DNA from: Rhynchopus sp. YZ270_cl-10
Taxonomy: Eukaryota > Euglenozoa > Diplonemea > Diplonemida > Diplonemidae
Reading direction: 5' to 3'
Length of the DNA stretch: 64,000 nt
Assembly: GCA_964035575.1 (NCBI GenBank)
Contig: OZ037884.1
Coordinates: 620,001 to 684,000 of the forward strand
Shown here: positions 30,543 to 43,023 of the stretch, piece after piece
Numbering within the stretch: the first letter of the stretch is position 1
Layout of the letters: every line of letters begins with the position of its first letter
Translations under genes and position numbers: made by a program
Notes under the pieces: model-generated
Databases searched by the model: none
Seen by the model: the letters and a program-made list of their open reading frames with translations, nothing else
Told to the model about the DNA's origin: nothing

Positions 30543-30613
30543 AAGAAAGTGGTGATTGCACAAACTGTGGCAACACAACCGAGGCAACCTACACCACTCC
30601 AACACAATCAAAA
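30543..30613 (+). repeat. Repeat C copy
   Basis: AAAGTGGTGATTGCACAAAC, TGTGGCAACACAACCGAGGC, then CTACACCACTCCAACA and A. A repeat I copy lies directly upstream. Confidence 0.7.
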
Positions 30614-31539
30614 AATAATAAAAAAAATGTAAAAAAAAAAAATCCTTCCGTCATTCCTCATTTTCTGTTTTTTTTTCTATTCCCCTAGGTCTGCACAGTA
30701 TTCCTTTCTCTTACTTGCACTCCAGGGTCCAAGCCAGCCTACCTACTGCTGCTGCTCACTACGCATCCTTCTGCGTTGTTGTTTTGCGTACCTTTTTTTT
30801 TGAGTCTATTTCAGAATGTTACATTTGTTCAAGATATTTGAAGCGTATCCATATTTATATTTTTTCTCCAATTTTTTCTGTTTTCTTTTCATTAGAAATG
30901 ACTGTGCGCACTATAGTGTTTTACCCCCCCTCCCGATACAACATTGTGAGGTGACAACATTACAATTCCGTAAAAAACTCGACAACCCACAAAACACCAG
31001 CATCTGCTTGCCCGCAGGTCTCATTCATTCTCTACCTCTTTCAGGTCATGTAGTACTTTGGTGACTAAGGTGAAGGAAGAAAACCAGTAAAAAAAAAAAA
31101 AAAAAAAAAAAAATCAAATAGAATGGCTAAGCAACAGTCGGCCGTAAGACAAATTCCATGGGACCGACCCTTTAGAGTCGCTGTTAAGCTTACGCCTGGT
31201 GTGAAGAGGAGTGATGCATAGGTGTTCATCTTACAAAACGTTTCTTTTTTTTTTCTTTCTTGTCACGCTTGTAACCCCCTTGGTGTGGTCATGGTTGGTT
31301 CCATCTGTTCTCAAGGTGACTAATATGCGAGGCAACAAATTGCCACCCACGAGTAGCAATAACACAAAAAAAAAGCAAACAAACCACTGATGAATAAACC
31401 AAAGAATAATCTAATCAAGACTAAGCGATGCTTAGGTTCTCCTGTTACAAAGCTGCTCTCTTCCCCGCCTCTCAACTAAAACCAAATACAAAACAAAACT
31501 TGCAAACCCCTCTCAACTGTCCTCAACCGAGTACACCCC

Positions 31540-31606
31540 ATTTCCTCGGAGTGTCAGTGCCCTGCGTCCCAGAGGCGTTTTCGCACAACTTCACTTTTTC
31601 ATCCAT
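31540..31606 (+). repeat. Repeat D copy
   Basis: CTCGGAGTGTCAGTGCCCTG, CGTCCCAGAGGCGTTTTCGC, ACAACTTCAC. Confidence 0.65.
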
Positions 31607-32380
31607 TGGTTAAAAAAAAAAAAATAGTCTGCATCACATGGACATCTACACCCTTCTCCCTCTCCGTTCTACTCTATATTGTTTTTGGTGACTAAGTACG
31701 CGAGACTTAGAATCTTTTTCAGCTTTTTCTTTATTTTTTTTTTAAAGCTCAACCCCCTCCTCAGAGTATGGTTTGATAATACAGAAGAAATTCTTACTCT
31801 TTTTTTTTTTTTTTTTTTTTTTTTTGCCGAAGCCCTGTGTGTGTTGTACGTATAGGGGCTTTTTTAAGCTATGTCAAGGATCAGGGGAGTATTACTGTTT
31901 TCTTTCTTTCTTCGTTTTTATGCCGCCATGAGCCGCCCCCTCTCTCACTGAACCTCAAAACCTCTACTGAGTTTTCTAATATTTCCTCAAAACGCACCAC
32001 GACAGACGTGTTGCATTTCCACAATACGCTGTTACTGCAAATTTTTTTTTAAAATAATACAATTCAATTTCAGTTTTGGTCATATGCAAGCCCCAGATGT
32101 TAACCAGTGTCGTGCATGTCCCCTCGCCGTAGTTCTTTTTCCAAAGGAAGGCAAAAAAAGGAAAAAAAATGTGACCTCTTAATTTTACTCTAAAGTATCC
32201 GCCGTTGACAGAACCCCTCCCCGAACCAAAAAAAGCAAAATGTAAAAAAAATAAAAATAAAAACCAAAAAAACCAAAAAAAAAAAAACACAAAAAAACAG
32301 AAACAAAACCACTATCTGAACCACTTAATTTTTCTGAGTGTCGCCTGCTAATAGAAAGGGTGTGCATCATACACTGCAAC

Positions 32381-32520
32381 GAGGCTAAGTCGGCCTCACT
32401 AAGGCCGGTTAAAAAACAATACTCGGGCGTGCCTGAGGCGTACTCGGGAACTCTTTGTATGCTTCAGCCACCTCTGATACATTTTTCCAGCCAGGCCATT
32501 TTTCAGGCGTACTGGGCCTC
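32381..32520. mobile_element. GAGGC...GCCTC inverted-repeat element
   Basis: Ends GAGGCTAAGTCGGCCTC and, inverted, GAGGCCCAGTACGCCTG. It matches the element at 60725-60904 in reverse orientation (shared TTTTCAGGCGTA motif). Confidence 0.55.
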
Positions 32521-33041
32521 ACTATGTTGTCTGTTGTATACAGGTCTTTTTTAAAGGAAAAAAGGGGGTCAAAAAAAAAAACTCTCGTCTTCTTGCTCAT
32601 CAGCACAAAGCCGTTTTTTTCTCTCCCAAAATGATAATTTTAAAGATCCAATGTGTACCCTTCTCCTTTTCTTTGTTTTTGCTCCACCCAGCCATCGCCC
32701 CTCTCTCTCCCTTTAGTTCTGCAAACGGTGAAACCACCGTAAAAACGGCTGCGCGCAGTCCACTTGCGCGGTGGGTAACCGTTTTCTAAAGCCAGATTAT
32801 CGTAAAAGTTTTTTTTAAATTACACAGATTTTGCCTTCAAATAAACAACCCTCTTCTCCCTCTTGACAGAAACAAAAACAAAAAAAAAAACAAAACAAAG
32901 TTGAAACAAACTTTTCAAACCCCCTCTCGACAGTGAAGACGTCGTCCTCAGTGCTAGTCGACACACCAAAAAAATAGTAAAAAAAACCCCGTTCATCTTT
33001 TTAGTTGACACACTACCACGCTACCCAACGAATTTTATTCA

Positions 33042-33083
33042 GAAGTGACTGAGCGCCGGAGGCTTAGGCTCATATTAGCAAAC
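33042..33083 (+). repeat. Hairpin repeat A copy
   Basis: AAGTGACTGAGCGCCGGAGG, CTTAGGCTCATATTAGCAAA. Confidence 0.7.
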
Positions 33084-33506
33084 TTTCTCTTCCACTTTCT
33101 CCCTTTATGATGTGCACGAAGTATGCACATTAATTTTTTTTTCAGAGGTGACTAAATCTTTGCCAACTTTTCCTTTTCCTTATTTTTTGTGTGTATGTGC
33201 CAAAATAGGGTGGCCTGTCTGTGGATGATAGGGCCCCTTCGTCTCAACTCTGCCTTCAGTTGTGTCATTTCCCGACAATAGGGGCGTGAACACCCTCGAT
33301 AACGCTTGTGAAAAAGATGTGTACATACGTGAGGTACACTCATCTTTTTAATCTTTTTTTTTTAAAGGGATGTGCGTCACACAGACACACCCTATCATGC
33401 TTTCTGTTCGTGTGTGCTCAAGAGGCGCATGCGTTTTTGCAGTGTTTCTTTGAAACATATTTTATATTTTCTAAATACCCAAAAGTGCCAACTTTCTTAC
33501 GGTGAC

Positions 33507-33585
33507 TGATGTGACTGAATGGGGGTGCAAAAAGTGCGCAGAAGTACGCAAAAAGTGCGAATCACTCCCACCTTCAGCCACACCA
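33507..33585. mobile_element. TGGTG-family MITE
   Basis: TGATGTGACTGAATGGGGGT at the left, ACCTTCAGCCACACCA at the right. Inside, GTGCGCAGAAGTACGC, as in 39911-39993. No clear target duplication for this copy. Confidence 0.6.
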
Positions 33586-34174
33586 ATGATGTTGAGAGAA
33601 CGTAGCGATCTTTTAGCAACTTTGAGAGCATTGTTGAGAGTCACCCCAAAAAAAAGTTGGCTACTAAACTAATTATAAAACAAAAACCCCATCACAGACC
33701 CCACACCCTCAAAATAAATAGGTTAACCCGCAAGAACCCGCTAATGGGGTTGTCAGGGTACACCAAGTTGTCAATGTGTATATTTCCCCTCTCCTTGATT
33801 TTTTTTTTTGGTGTAGCGTGCAGGTGGTACCTCACTACACATTCCACAAAATATCCACGAATTGACAATGATTTATTTTTGTGAATATTTGTAGTTCATG
33901 GATAGGCTACACAAAAAGAAGGGGGAAACACACAGCAAAATTGACATCAAAACAAAATACCTCTTTTTTCCCCCTAAAATATTGATCAAACGAAACGAAA
34001 AAAAAAACCCCCAAATTTTTTCAGTACGAATAGCCTCTATTTGGGGGGCTTTTTAGTACAATAACCTACCCTCGGTGGGAGATTGACGACACAACAAAAA
34101 AAAAAGACCCCCTTTGGGCAGTGAGTTTCATCCAACTCTCTTGGCCCCAAAAAATAATAATAATAATCAAACTA

Positions 34175-34374
34175 TGGTGCTATGGGAAATCGGTCAACAA
34201 CCTGTCAGGTTTGCGGGTAGGGGTTTGCCCTTTTTTTAAATTTACCATTGCATTTTGTGTGTTTGTGTGTGTGTGTGTGTTTCCCAAATCGTAAGGGAAA
34301 TTTAAAAAAATGGCACCCCTTTACGTCAACGACCTGTCAGCGACCTGTCAATATCGACCCCCTCCGGAGCACCA
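34175..34374. mobile_element. TGGTG-family element, 200 bp
   Basis: Same ends as 24378-24445 (TGGTGCTATGGGAAATCGG; CTCCGGAGCACCA), with about 132 extra bases between two CGACCTGTCA-like units. Flanks AACTA and GACTA match at 4 of 5 bases. Confidence 0.65.
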
Positions 34375-34839
34375 GACTAGGTTTATCTTTCCAACTTTTT
34401 TTTTTTCTCCCTTTCTCCCCTCCCCTCTTTTTTTCTTCTAAATCTACACGTTCCTTTTGGGTACATGTATTTCTCACGTTTTTTTTTTTTTTTTTTTTTG
34501 CTTAAAGTTGTGTCAGTAGGCACCATCCTTAAAGGCTTCTATTTTGTTGTTCGATATGTTTTCCGTTTGTAGTTATCTTTTTTTTTTGTATTGTAATTTT
34601 TTATTCTTTTTTATCTGAATATTTTCCTTCGCTTCTCTACCAAAACGCCCTTTTTTTTTTTTACTTCTTAAAAAAGGTGTCACAGTGGTCATCTTTCCCG
34701 CCTTTTTTTTTTTCTCCCCATTTTCTTTTATACCTTTTGGGCCAGTCGTGCGAGAAACAGTTTTCTTTCTCCAAGAACAGGGCTTTGAAGAAAAGGTGAC
34801 TCAGCACAGAGAGGCTAACAATCATCCTACCCAACCTTT

Positions 34840-34905
34840 CTTGTGCCCCTGCGTCCCGCCGATGAACGGTGAGGCGTTTGCACTTTTTCAACTTCTTTCT
34901 CTCTC
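34840..34905 (+). repeat. Repeat D copy, 3' part
   Basis: CTGCGTCCCGCCGATGAACG, GTGAGGCGTTTGCACTTTTT, CAACTTCTTT. Confidence 0.7.
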
Positions 34906-35203
34906 TCTCTTTTAGTGCACAGTGGCCTGGTCACGTATATGACCAAGGCATCGTGTGAAGGGTGCTCAGACTCCCCCCCTTCCGCCCCTCCTTTTTTCAC
35001 CATTTTTTTTTTGTCAATGAAATGCAAAACACTTTGTGCTGTCCAGGGATCTCTTTCTCTCTTTGTAGTCCGGCCAATGCGGTTTTAAACTTTTCAACAA
35101 ACATTTTATTTTTATTATAAATTGCGTTTTCACCCTCCCTGCAAAAGCAATTCTTATTGAAAATTAGCAACCACCTTTTGTCTATAACCACAAAAAAAAA
35201 ATT

Positions 35204-35266
35204 GCGTTTTCACCCGGGGCTGGCATCGTACGATCCGTCAGAGGTATCTACGTCAATAACCACCCT
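35204..35266 (+). repeat. Repeat E copy
   Basis: TTTCACCCGGGGCTGGCATC, GATCCGTCAGAGGTATCTAC, GTCAATAACC. Confidence 0.6.
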
Positions 35267-35612
35267 TTTTTTCAAAAAAGGGTGTGTTATTTCACAATCT
35301 TTCAAAACCTTCTTCCATTCCGACAAATCCAGCCACACCTTTGTCACATACACTTCAGGAAGAGGTGTGGTGTCGGTTATGATGAGAGGGAGGAAAGCAA
35401 TACGCTCAAAAAAAAAAGAGCGGAGTTTTCATGGATGGCGTAGGTCTGATAGGGCAGCTCATATATGACAAGGTTGGTGGAGAACTCCGTCATTTTGTAA
35501 ATCTGCTGATTCTTCAATCCTTTCTATGAAAGAAAGCAAAAGACATCTCTCCCGTTCTGGCTGGAACAATACTTATATTCTTGCAACCTTCCAGGAAATC
35601 GTGGAAAAATGA

Positions 35613-35690
35613 AGTGCTCTCTGGGGTTCGATAACCCCGCGGAGAACCGGTGTAATGGTGAGGCGTTTGCACTTTCAACTTCTCTTTAAC
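35613..35690 (+). repeat. Repeat D copy
   Basis: GTGCTCTCTGGGGTTCGATA, ACCCCGCGGAGAACCGG, GGTGAGGCGTTTGCACTTTC. Confidence 0.75.
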
Positions 35691-35706
35691 GAATGTAGCT
35701 TTTTTT

Positions 35707-35780
35707 TGGGTGTCCACCCCCCAGCCGGTCATTGTACCAAAGGTACACTGTTCACGAGAGGGCTTTTGTATTTCAAGTCT
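35707..35780 (+). repeat. Repeat F copy
   Basis: GGGTGTCCACCCCCCAGCCG, GTACCAAAGGTACACTGTTC, GAGAGGGCTTTTGTATTTCA. It follows a repeat D copy directly. Confidence 0.75.
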
Positions 35781-37508
35781 TTTGTTTTTGAATGCCCCGT
35801 CAGATCATTGAGCCCATCCAGCTCAGCCTCCTGCCCCTGCTCTCTCATTCGGTAGTGTCTTTTATTTACGCCCCCCCATCAGATTTAGTTTTCGTCGTGC
35901 TACACATTTTCGTTCGATTACTCAAATGTTCCTCCCCCGCTCGGTCGCTGTGCGTCCTTAGTAGGGGAAAGGGGGTGTCTTGTTTTTTGTGCACGGTGGA
36001 CTAGTCAGAGGAAATGTTTTACAACTAGTCTTACGATTACGACTAGTAGTTCTGCTAGTAGTACCCCTTGGTTAGTCCGGTTGTGTGGCAGTCTCCTGTA
36101 CCAATCTTCCGCGATCGTTGTTGATGTGTGTCTCATACCTGAACAAGACTTATTTTTTTTTTTTTTTGTATTTTTTAAATCTCCCGATGTCTCCCCCTTT
36201 GCTCCTTTGTTCTTCCTCTTCTATTGAAGCCTCAAGAATAGTGTATTTTCCACCTACGCAAATGCACATTTTCTATTTCTTTCCCTGTTTTAAAAGTTTA
36301 GTTCTTTTTTGTTGCTGTGTTGTGGGGGAAAACATCATTTTGTTTTATTTCTCCTATGGTGAGAATGTGTCTGTGTAGAGGAGACACATTCATCTTTCAA
36401 GTTTTTATTATTTTATTTTATGAAGTACACTAGGGCTTTGTATTTCAAGTCAAAAAATGTATTTTGTGATCAAGGAATAACCTTTTTTCTCTTTTTGGTA
36501 GAGAAATTATTCAGTTGACCAAGCGTGGGTTTGGGTTCAGCTTTACCAACTTTCTCTCTTTTTGTGACCACGCCCGCAGAAGGGGGGGGTTTTTTCTTTG
36601 CACCTACAGCTTTACCTTCTTTTTTTTTCTTCCAAACTTAAAATATGTTTTACTTCAGAGGACACCACTCTTTTTATCGTCAAGTTTTCTTTATTTGTTT
36701 GCATTTTTTTTTTTACAAGGTGGGGTATCGTTTGTGAACGTCCTTTTGTGTGCTTTCTCTTCTTTGAATGGAAAGTATATGAAATATGAAATACGAAATT
36801 AGTTTGCATTGTTGAAAGCTTTGGGACACGTCCCTAAGTAATAGATGAGTAAGTAAGCACAGTGAGGCTGAGGAGTATCTCACAAAAAAATGAACGTTCC
36901 CATTTTTCTTCTTGTTGTGACGACCCAAAAAGAGGGGGAGGTTGTGCGGACTGTGTCCCCATGAGCAAAAGGGAAAACCCTCCCCTCCAATTTAAAATTA
37001 GGTTGTGTGGTCACCGCATGCCCAGAATGAGGCAAAAAAATATCAAGCAAATATCAAATTATTCAAAAAAAAGACAATTGTGCTGTATAACAATTAATCT
37101 CAACAAAAAGCAGTAGTTATCAATGAGGTGGGGGGTGGTGTGGTACGGTCGGTTGTTTTTTTTTTTCCACAAGATGTATGCGGAATTAAAGATGTTTTTT
37201 TGGGTAGTTCTCTTCCCTACTCCCTCAGTGCAGGCCTTGGCCTAAGTTCACAAGACGGGATATGTGTATGAGAGACCAATTACCTTTTTTTCTTCTCGAC
37301 ATACAGTGCTTGGGTCTATACAAAAAAAGACAAAAAAAATATGGATGATTCCAAAATTATTTTCTCTCTCAACTTCATTTCTTTTTAAAGGCCCTCAGGA
37401 GCATTTTTCCCATTTGCGTGCCCTGTGCTGTGGGTTACTAGCAGCTCTCCCACGGTGTAAAAAGCCTTTTGCATAGACTGGCCAATATAGTTCTTCTCAA
37501 CCATTAAC

Positions 37509-38864
37509 CAGGGTAGATCCTTATTTTCGCTAAAAACGCTAAAAACCCCAGATTTATTTTCGTTTTTTTCCTTTTTTTTTCTCTCCCGTTTTTGAATTTT
37601 TTCCGCGCAGGCCTGACGCTAACTTTCAGGTTTTTGGGAAATCGTGGGAGTTATGGTTTGTCCACGAGCGCAGCGAGCGGAAAAATTGAGTAACGGTCTA
37701 AAAAAAAATCCAGCAAGCAGGTTGACTGTACTGAGGCAGAATAGTGGTGTTTTTTTACACATCTCAGCTGTCGTAGAACTAAACCCCAGGGGATAATATA
37801 GGTTTTGGGGGTTTTCGCTGAAACTCGGTCGAGCCCAACCCAGCTCGTTAGGGCCCCGGCGGAATGTGAGAATTCCTCGGTTATCCCACTGCGGAGTTCG
37901 GCACTGTATTGATAATTGCACCAGGCACCTCAGTATATTTACAAAAAGAAACGGCGGTCGTGGCACCCATGGCGAAGCCACGGTACGCAACATTTCTGAA
38001 AATGTTGCCATAAAACGGCACTGTCGTTGGTAATTATCAACAGTTACTGTAAATTTTACTTCCAGATTTTGCTGAAGCGAAAGTTTCTGGCGAAGCCACG
38101 GTACGCAATATTTCAAAAAATTGCGCTCAAAATTGCAGATATTTACTGCCAAACTAGTCATGGGAAGGGTGGGTTGCAATCTTGCGCCGCAGGCACACGG
38201 TACGCTACTTTTTTTCCTTTCGCATGCTTCCTTTTCCTTCGGCATTTGACCAATTAAATCGCATTCTGGCTGTGACCCTTGTCGGACACTGCGCCCTCTG
38301 ACAAGGGGAATACTTTCGAGAAACATTCTGAAAAAAAGTGGTAGTGCCCGGCATTAGCAAGAAAATTTTCAAAATTAAATAGGTAGTGCCAATGCACCAG
38401 CAGTTTGGGTAGGCGAGACCGCATTGGGTGAACCTCCGCGAGCGCAGCGAGCGGAAATTTTTTTCCGCAGTTTTTGGGCAAAGTTCAAAATTCCACCAAA
38501 AATTAAGTTGTGGACATAGTAATTGTGTTCTTCAAAAATATGCTTCAAAATTGTCTTATGCAAGGTGACACTGAGAATTGACACTCATTGGTCCTTGTCT
38601 TATGAAGTGAAGACAAATATTAAAGGGGCATTGGCGGGCCGAAGGCCAGCCAAAAAAACGGTAGCGAACTTTTACTTTTTTTCCTTTCGGTTTCCCCCTT
38701 ATTTTGACTTTCCGGATCGATTGCGGACCGTGGTGGTGCCACTCTGTGGCTGGAAATTAGTAGGTAACCAAAAAAATGAGCCAGAGAAAAAAGGAAAAAA
38801 AAAAAGGAAAAAAAAATAAAAAATCTCAAATCCTTATTTTCACTTTCGCTAAGGATCTACCCTG
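37509..38864. mobile_element. Non-autonomous hAT-like transposon, 1356 bp
   Basis: Perfect 15-bp inverted ends CAGGGTAGATCCTTA and TAAGGATCTACCCTG, flanked by a perfect 8-bp duplication CCATTAAC (37501-37508 and 38865-38872). Both CAGGG termini and the 8-bp duplication are typical of hAT. It has no transposase ORF. Inside are two GCGAGCGCAGCGAGCGGA-like motifs (37663 and 38437) and about 430 bp related to the hAT-like element in the COG6 intron. Exact ends and duplication imply a fairly recent insertion. Confidence 0.85.
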
Positions 38865-38935
38865 CCATTAACCTGTGTGTTTTTTTTTCTTCTCTCTCCC
38901 CCTTTCATGCATATGAAAAAACAAACAAAAGCAAA

Positions 38936-39012
38936 CATGGTACAAAACAAAAAAAACAAGAGCACAAAGCAACCATAACAAAAACTTCATAAAAACCCAT
39001 TCAAACCCCCCC
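38936..39012 (+). repeat. Repeat Q copy
   Basis: AACAAGAGCACAAAGCAACC, AAAAACTTCATAAAAACCCA, TTCAAACCCCCC; the partner at 28713-28767 adjoins a MITE. Confidence 0.55.
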
Positions 39013-39910
39013 CTTCATGCGCTTGCATCCAGAGAGGTGTTAGCGTGGGATCAACTTTACCGTTACTTTGGTTTGTCGTGTTTGTGTTCCATATATTCAT
39101 GGGGGTTACCTTCGCGATGCACCCCAAAAAAGCTGAACAAAGAAAATGCGAGAGGAATTGCCCTGCATTCCACGGTATGATTTTATTTTTCATTTTTTTT
39201 TTTTTAAAGAAAGTGTCACGTCGTTCAACTCACCCCATCCGTGCTCCGCAAACACCACCACCCAAATGGGTGAGAGATAGTGTCAACGCATCACACAACA
39301 GGGAGGAAACGGAAAAGTGACATTTTTGGGATTTTGGTATTTCTCAAAAAAAAAACTTTTTTTGTTTGCTGTTAACGGAGGGAGGGTGTGTTCATCTTCG
39401 CAAAAAATGGTGCCGCACCATCGATTTTCCCGGAAATATATTCCCGCGCGGCCTTATTGATATGTACTGCCGCAGGGATGGTGAGGAGTTGGTGTTATAT
39501 TAGGCGTTCTTGTGCATATTCAATAAAAAAAACAGGGCGATTCTTTGCTGTGTACCGGGCCTACCCTCTGGTAGGCTATTGTCGATACAACAACAAAATT
39601 GTATGGCAGATATACACCAAGATTCGGTTCAAAAAAGAAAGAAATATATGCAGGAATTCTTTAAATGGGATAGGGGGGGAGGGTGTGCCGAGTGGTTTGC
39701 ATGTGAGTCTGGGAACTATGGGAATGGCTTTTCCAAATGATACAGTGGTGACCTTCCCCCATGTGGGTCAGAAATTCGTATCGCAGGAGAGTCGGGTAGC
39801 CACCTTTCTTTTTGATAAACATTGTTGTCAATTCTAAAATCCCGGCTTTTTGAGCGCACAAAAGACCCGATATGTTCCCCCAGAGATTATCTCTATGGCA
39901 GTTCGTGTGT

Positions 39911-39993
39911 TGGTGTGGCTGAAAAGGGGGGGGGGTGCACAAAGTGCGCAGAAGTACGCAAGAAGTGCGAATCACCCCCCTTCAGCCACCCCA
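39911..39993. mobile_element. TGGTG-family MITE with 5-bp duplication
   Basis: TGGTGTGGCTGAAAAGGGGG to CCCTTCAGCCACCCCA, flanked by TGTGT on both sides (39906-39910, 39994-39998). Shares GTGCGCAGAAGTACGC with 33507-33585. Confidence 0.8.
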
Positions 39994-40027
39994 TGTGTTT
40001 TTTTTTAGTGCCCTGTGTGTTTTCTTT

Positions 40028-40082
40028 TGTGTCTGCGTCCGCCGATGAATGGTGAGGCGTTTGCACTTTCAACTTCTCTTTT
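40028..40082 (+). repeat. Repeat D copy, 3' part
   Basis: TCTGCGTCCGCCGATGAATG, GTGAGGCGTTTGCACTTTCA, ACTTCTC. Confidence 0.7.
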
Positions 40083-40816
40083 TTTATTTTTTTTATTTTT
40101 GGGGCGCATCATCTCACCCAGCCTTTTTTCTCTTTTGGAATTTTTCAAGAAGAAAAAAAAAACGATAATAATAAAAGCAAAAAGTGTATCAATACTCTTT
40201 TTAAAAATGTGTGTACTCTTTTTTTTGTGTATTTTTTTTCTTTTCTGCAACGAATTTTTTTTGAGAGTGAACCCCCTTAGATATTGTTTTATTTTTTTGT
40301 AAGAGCCCTACCCCTTTTTTTCCTTTTGGGAGGCAAAAACCAAAAAAAAAAGATCAGAGTATCAACAACAACAAAAAAACACCCCCAAAAAAAAAAATGG
40401 ATATCAAGTGGTTCCCCGAAAATGTGTCACATTTTTTGGCATTTCAACTAAAAAAAAAATTCCCGCAATGGGTAATACACCAGATAAATGTAGTCACAAC
40501 TTTTTGAGGAAAGTGTTGTTTTTTTTTAACCACCTGCTATATCGCACACACTCTCACACAGCTGGAACTCACACAAAAACCACTGTCCAAAAAAAAAATC
40601 AAAAAAAAAAAAAAAATCCCTCCTGTTCCCCACCCCCCAAACTTCTCAACTACTCAACACCAAAAAAAAAAAAAAGTTTCCATCTCCTTTGAACTTTTAC
40701 CCCCACTCCCCTCCCCCTCCCCCCTCCCCCCTCCCCCTCATCATTTTTACACAAAAAACTTATCACAATAAATTCCAGCTCATTCCCCCCCCCCCCCCCT
40801 TTCTCTTCAAAAAAAA

Positions 40817-42322
40817 ATGAGCGAATTCAATATGCTAGATAACCTTGGTGTTGATGTTCCCTGCAAGATCGTGAAGCTCAGCAAGCCTCCTTCCGCTTTT
40901 ATTGCCGAGGCGGGTGATTCATTGGCCTCCTGGCAGAGGGGGCGGAACAAGGTGAATGGAAACACTACACAAGCTGCGGGGATGCCCACCCACCATGAAG
41001 AACGAAGTGTCGGGCGGCGGTGTGTACGGAGCTCTTCTGCGTCTGCTTCTTCTTCTTCTCTGCAGAGCGAGGTGCGTGAGAGGGGTGGTTCTGGTGCCGC
41101 TTCTTCCACCTCGGGGGCAGGACAGCAGTGGAGGCAACAGTGGAGGCCACATGCCCATCCTATGCAACGGTCTCATTTTTCTGTTGCAAACCCGTCAAGT
41201 CTTGCGCTTGATACCGACGCAGAGCCCGTCGCAAGCAACGCACCACCCATGCCAAACCATAGGCGTCCCATCAAAAAGGGGCCAACAGATGAGCCCCCAG
41301 GCGCAGTGCACCCCCTCGAGGCTCACCACTACGCGAAGGAGCACAGCAAGACACAGAGAAGGGCGCTCTCGAATATGCCAATCAATGCGGCATCTGCAGC
41401 AGGCGCGCCGTCGGCGGTATGTACTTTCACTTTGGGTTTTGATAATATTATCTTTACTGGTGTGGCTCAAGGGGGGGTGCTATTTTTGGGCTATTTTCTG
41501 CTATTTTGGGCCACCATTTAATGTGAGGAAAATGTGGTATAATCAAAGGTTTTGGGGGAAAATGGCCTTCATATTTGAGTTTTATTCTGAAGTGAAGTCT
41601 TGACTAAAATACTAAACTGATCCAAAAAAAAACCCCCTCCCAAACAGAAAATAACCCGCGCACCTATCCCCTCTGATGTAGACAGTCTGCACACCGACCC
41701 TGAGGCGCCTTCGCAGTATACCCGCCCTGCTGCGCGCGTTGCTGGCCCGAAGATTTGGACGGAAGAACGCGACAGGAAGGACCGCGAACGCGAACACCGG
41801 GGACACCGTGCGGAGGTGGAGGCTGCTGCTGCCGCTGCACCACGCGAGAAGGTCTTGACAGCAACCTCGCCGCAGCGGAACGTTGTTACCGTGACGGGAC
41901 CTACAGAGCGTTTGTGGCTTCCTGAGAGACAGAGGAGAGATGATAACATTGCACAACAAAACGCGCACGTCAGACCTTTGAACCATATGCATAAGAAACT
42001 CTGGGACCCAGAACCCCAGAGCTCCCCTCAAAGGCCGGGTCAAGTAGGCACACAGAAGTCCTCCCTCCAACAGCATCTTCGTGCCCAAGGCTGGTGGTCG
42101 CAAGGGGAGAACGACCGTCCAGAGGTGGAGACAAAGCTCAACTTCGTTGCCCCCACCTCCCCTCAGCCCTCCTTCGCGCTGCCGAACTTCTCGAAGACGC
42201 ATTTTGAGGGGGGAGGGGGAGGAGGGGGAGGTGCGGGGGGGTCCTTCCGCAGGAGGTCGCTTTCCCCGGCAGCGTCGAGAGGCAACTCGAGGCCTGCGTC
42301 CTTCAGGCAGTGGAAGCCGTGA
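40817..42322 (+). CDS. Basic, low-complexity hypothetical protein, two exons
   Basis: Exons 40817-41416 and 41648-42322, phase 0, donor GTATGT, acceptor CCCAAACAG; 424 residues, TGA stop. The N-terminus (MSEFNMLDNLGVDVPCKIVK) is ordered-looking. The rest is Ser, Pro, Gln and Arg-rich with a charged, probably helical patch (WTEERDRKDREREHRGHRAE) and a Gly run near the C-terminus. No domain is recognised. The upstream sequence is pyrimidine-rich (40690-40805), which suits a leader splice site. The second exon is confirmed by unbroken frame and coding-type GC. Confidence 0.7.
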
Positions 42323-42498
42323 GATTAAAGTAAGAGTGCCGATTTTTTTTAAAAAATAGAACCCACCTCGGGGAATATAATACCAAAAAAACCGTCCCAA
42401 CCCCGAACGAATGGTACGATCTCTTTGTATCGGTGCAGCTCTCGATAAAAAAGACACTACAGGACCATGTGGCTTCCCCTCTTTGCGCTTTTTTTTAC

Positions 42499-42528
42499 AA
42501 GGTGGCTAAGCACGAGAGGCTTAGTCAC
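42499..42528 (+). repeat. Hairpin repeat A copy
   Basis: AAGGTGGCTAAGCACGAGAG then GCTTAGTCAC; GTGGCTAAGC can pair with GCTTAGTCAC. Confidence 0.75.
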
Positions 42529-42745
42529 GGTATCGTATTTCGTATTCCTCGCTGGGAGCAGGCTGAATCCCGTCAACCTATTTTTTTTTTTTTTAGATCC
42601 CAGAAAAAAAGAACAAATTGTCAAACCTATTCCGCTTTTCTTTTTGTAGATTTCCCCCCACTCCCCCATGCAGGCCAGGCTTTTTAGTTTTAGTTTTCGA
42701 AAACACTTTTGTCTTTTTTTGTGTTTTCTGTCTATGCGTGTACAT

Positions 42746-42797
42746 GCGTCCGCCGATGCACAGTGAGACGTTTGCACTTTCCAGATTCTCTTTTCGA
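42746..42797 (+). repeat. Repeat D copy, 3' part
   Basis: TGCGTCCGCCGATGCACAGT, GAGACGTTTGCACTTTCC. Confidence 0.65.
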
Positions 42798-43023
42798 AGC
42801 AAAATAGGAGCTCTCTCTTTCGTCAAAGATCAACAAATTGTGATCAAGGTGACCTAAAGGAACGAGAAGGCGTTCATATACTCAGATTTTTTTCTTTAAC
42901 ATCTGTGTGTCTTCTTGTGTATCATGAAGAGAGAGAGAGAGAGACACAATCCACCCGAAGTGTTTTCATCCAGCCATTCCCTGTTGTGTATACACCCTCA
43001 GTAGATAACCCCGTTGAATTTCA

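Larger units (their letters stand above)
28553..40816. other. Gene desert, second part
   Basis: No host gene could be supported over 12 kb. The stretch holds dispersed repeats, five short inverted-repeat elements, one 1.36-kb hAT-like element, a GT microsatellite (34256-34280), a CTAGT-rich inverted patch (35997-36078) and many homopolymers. Confidence 0.65.

Noticed and set aside
33507-33585. Spaced GTGCGCA/GTACGCA units as a CRISPR array
   Set aside because: Units are too few and uneven, and belong to a MITE in a eukaryotic genome.
35997-36078. CTAGT-rich patch as a recombination site
   Set aside because: Several ACTAGT/CTAGTA motifs and a GGACTA/TAGTCC pair exist, but no ordered structure or second copy was found.
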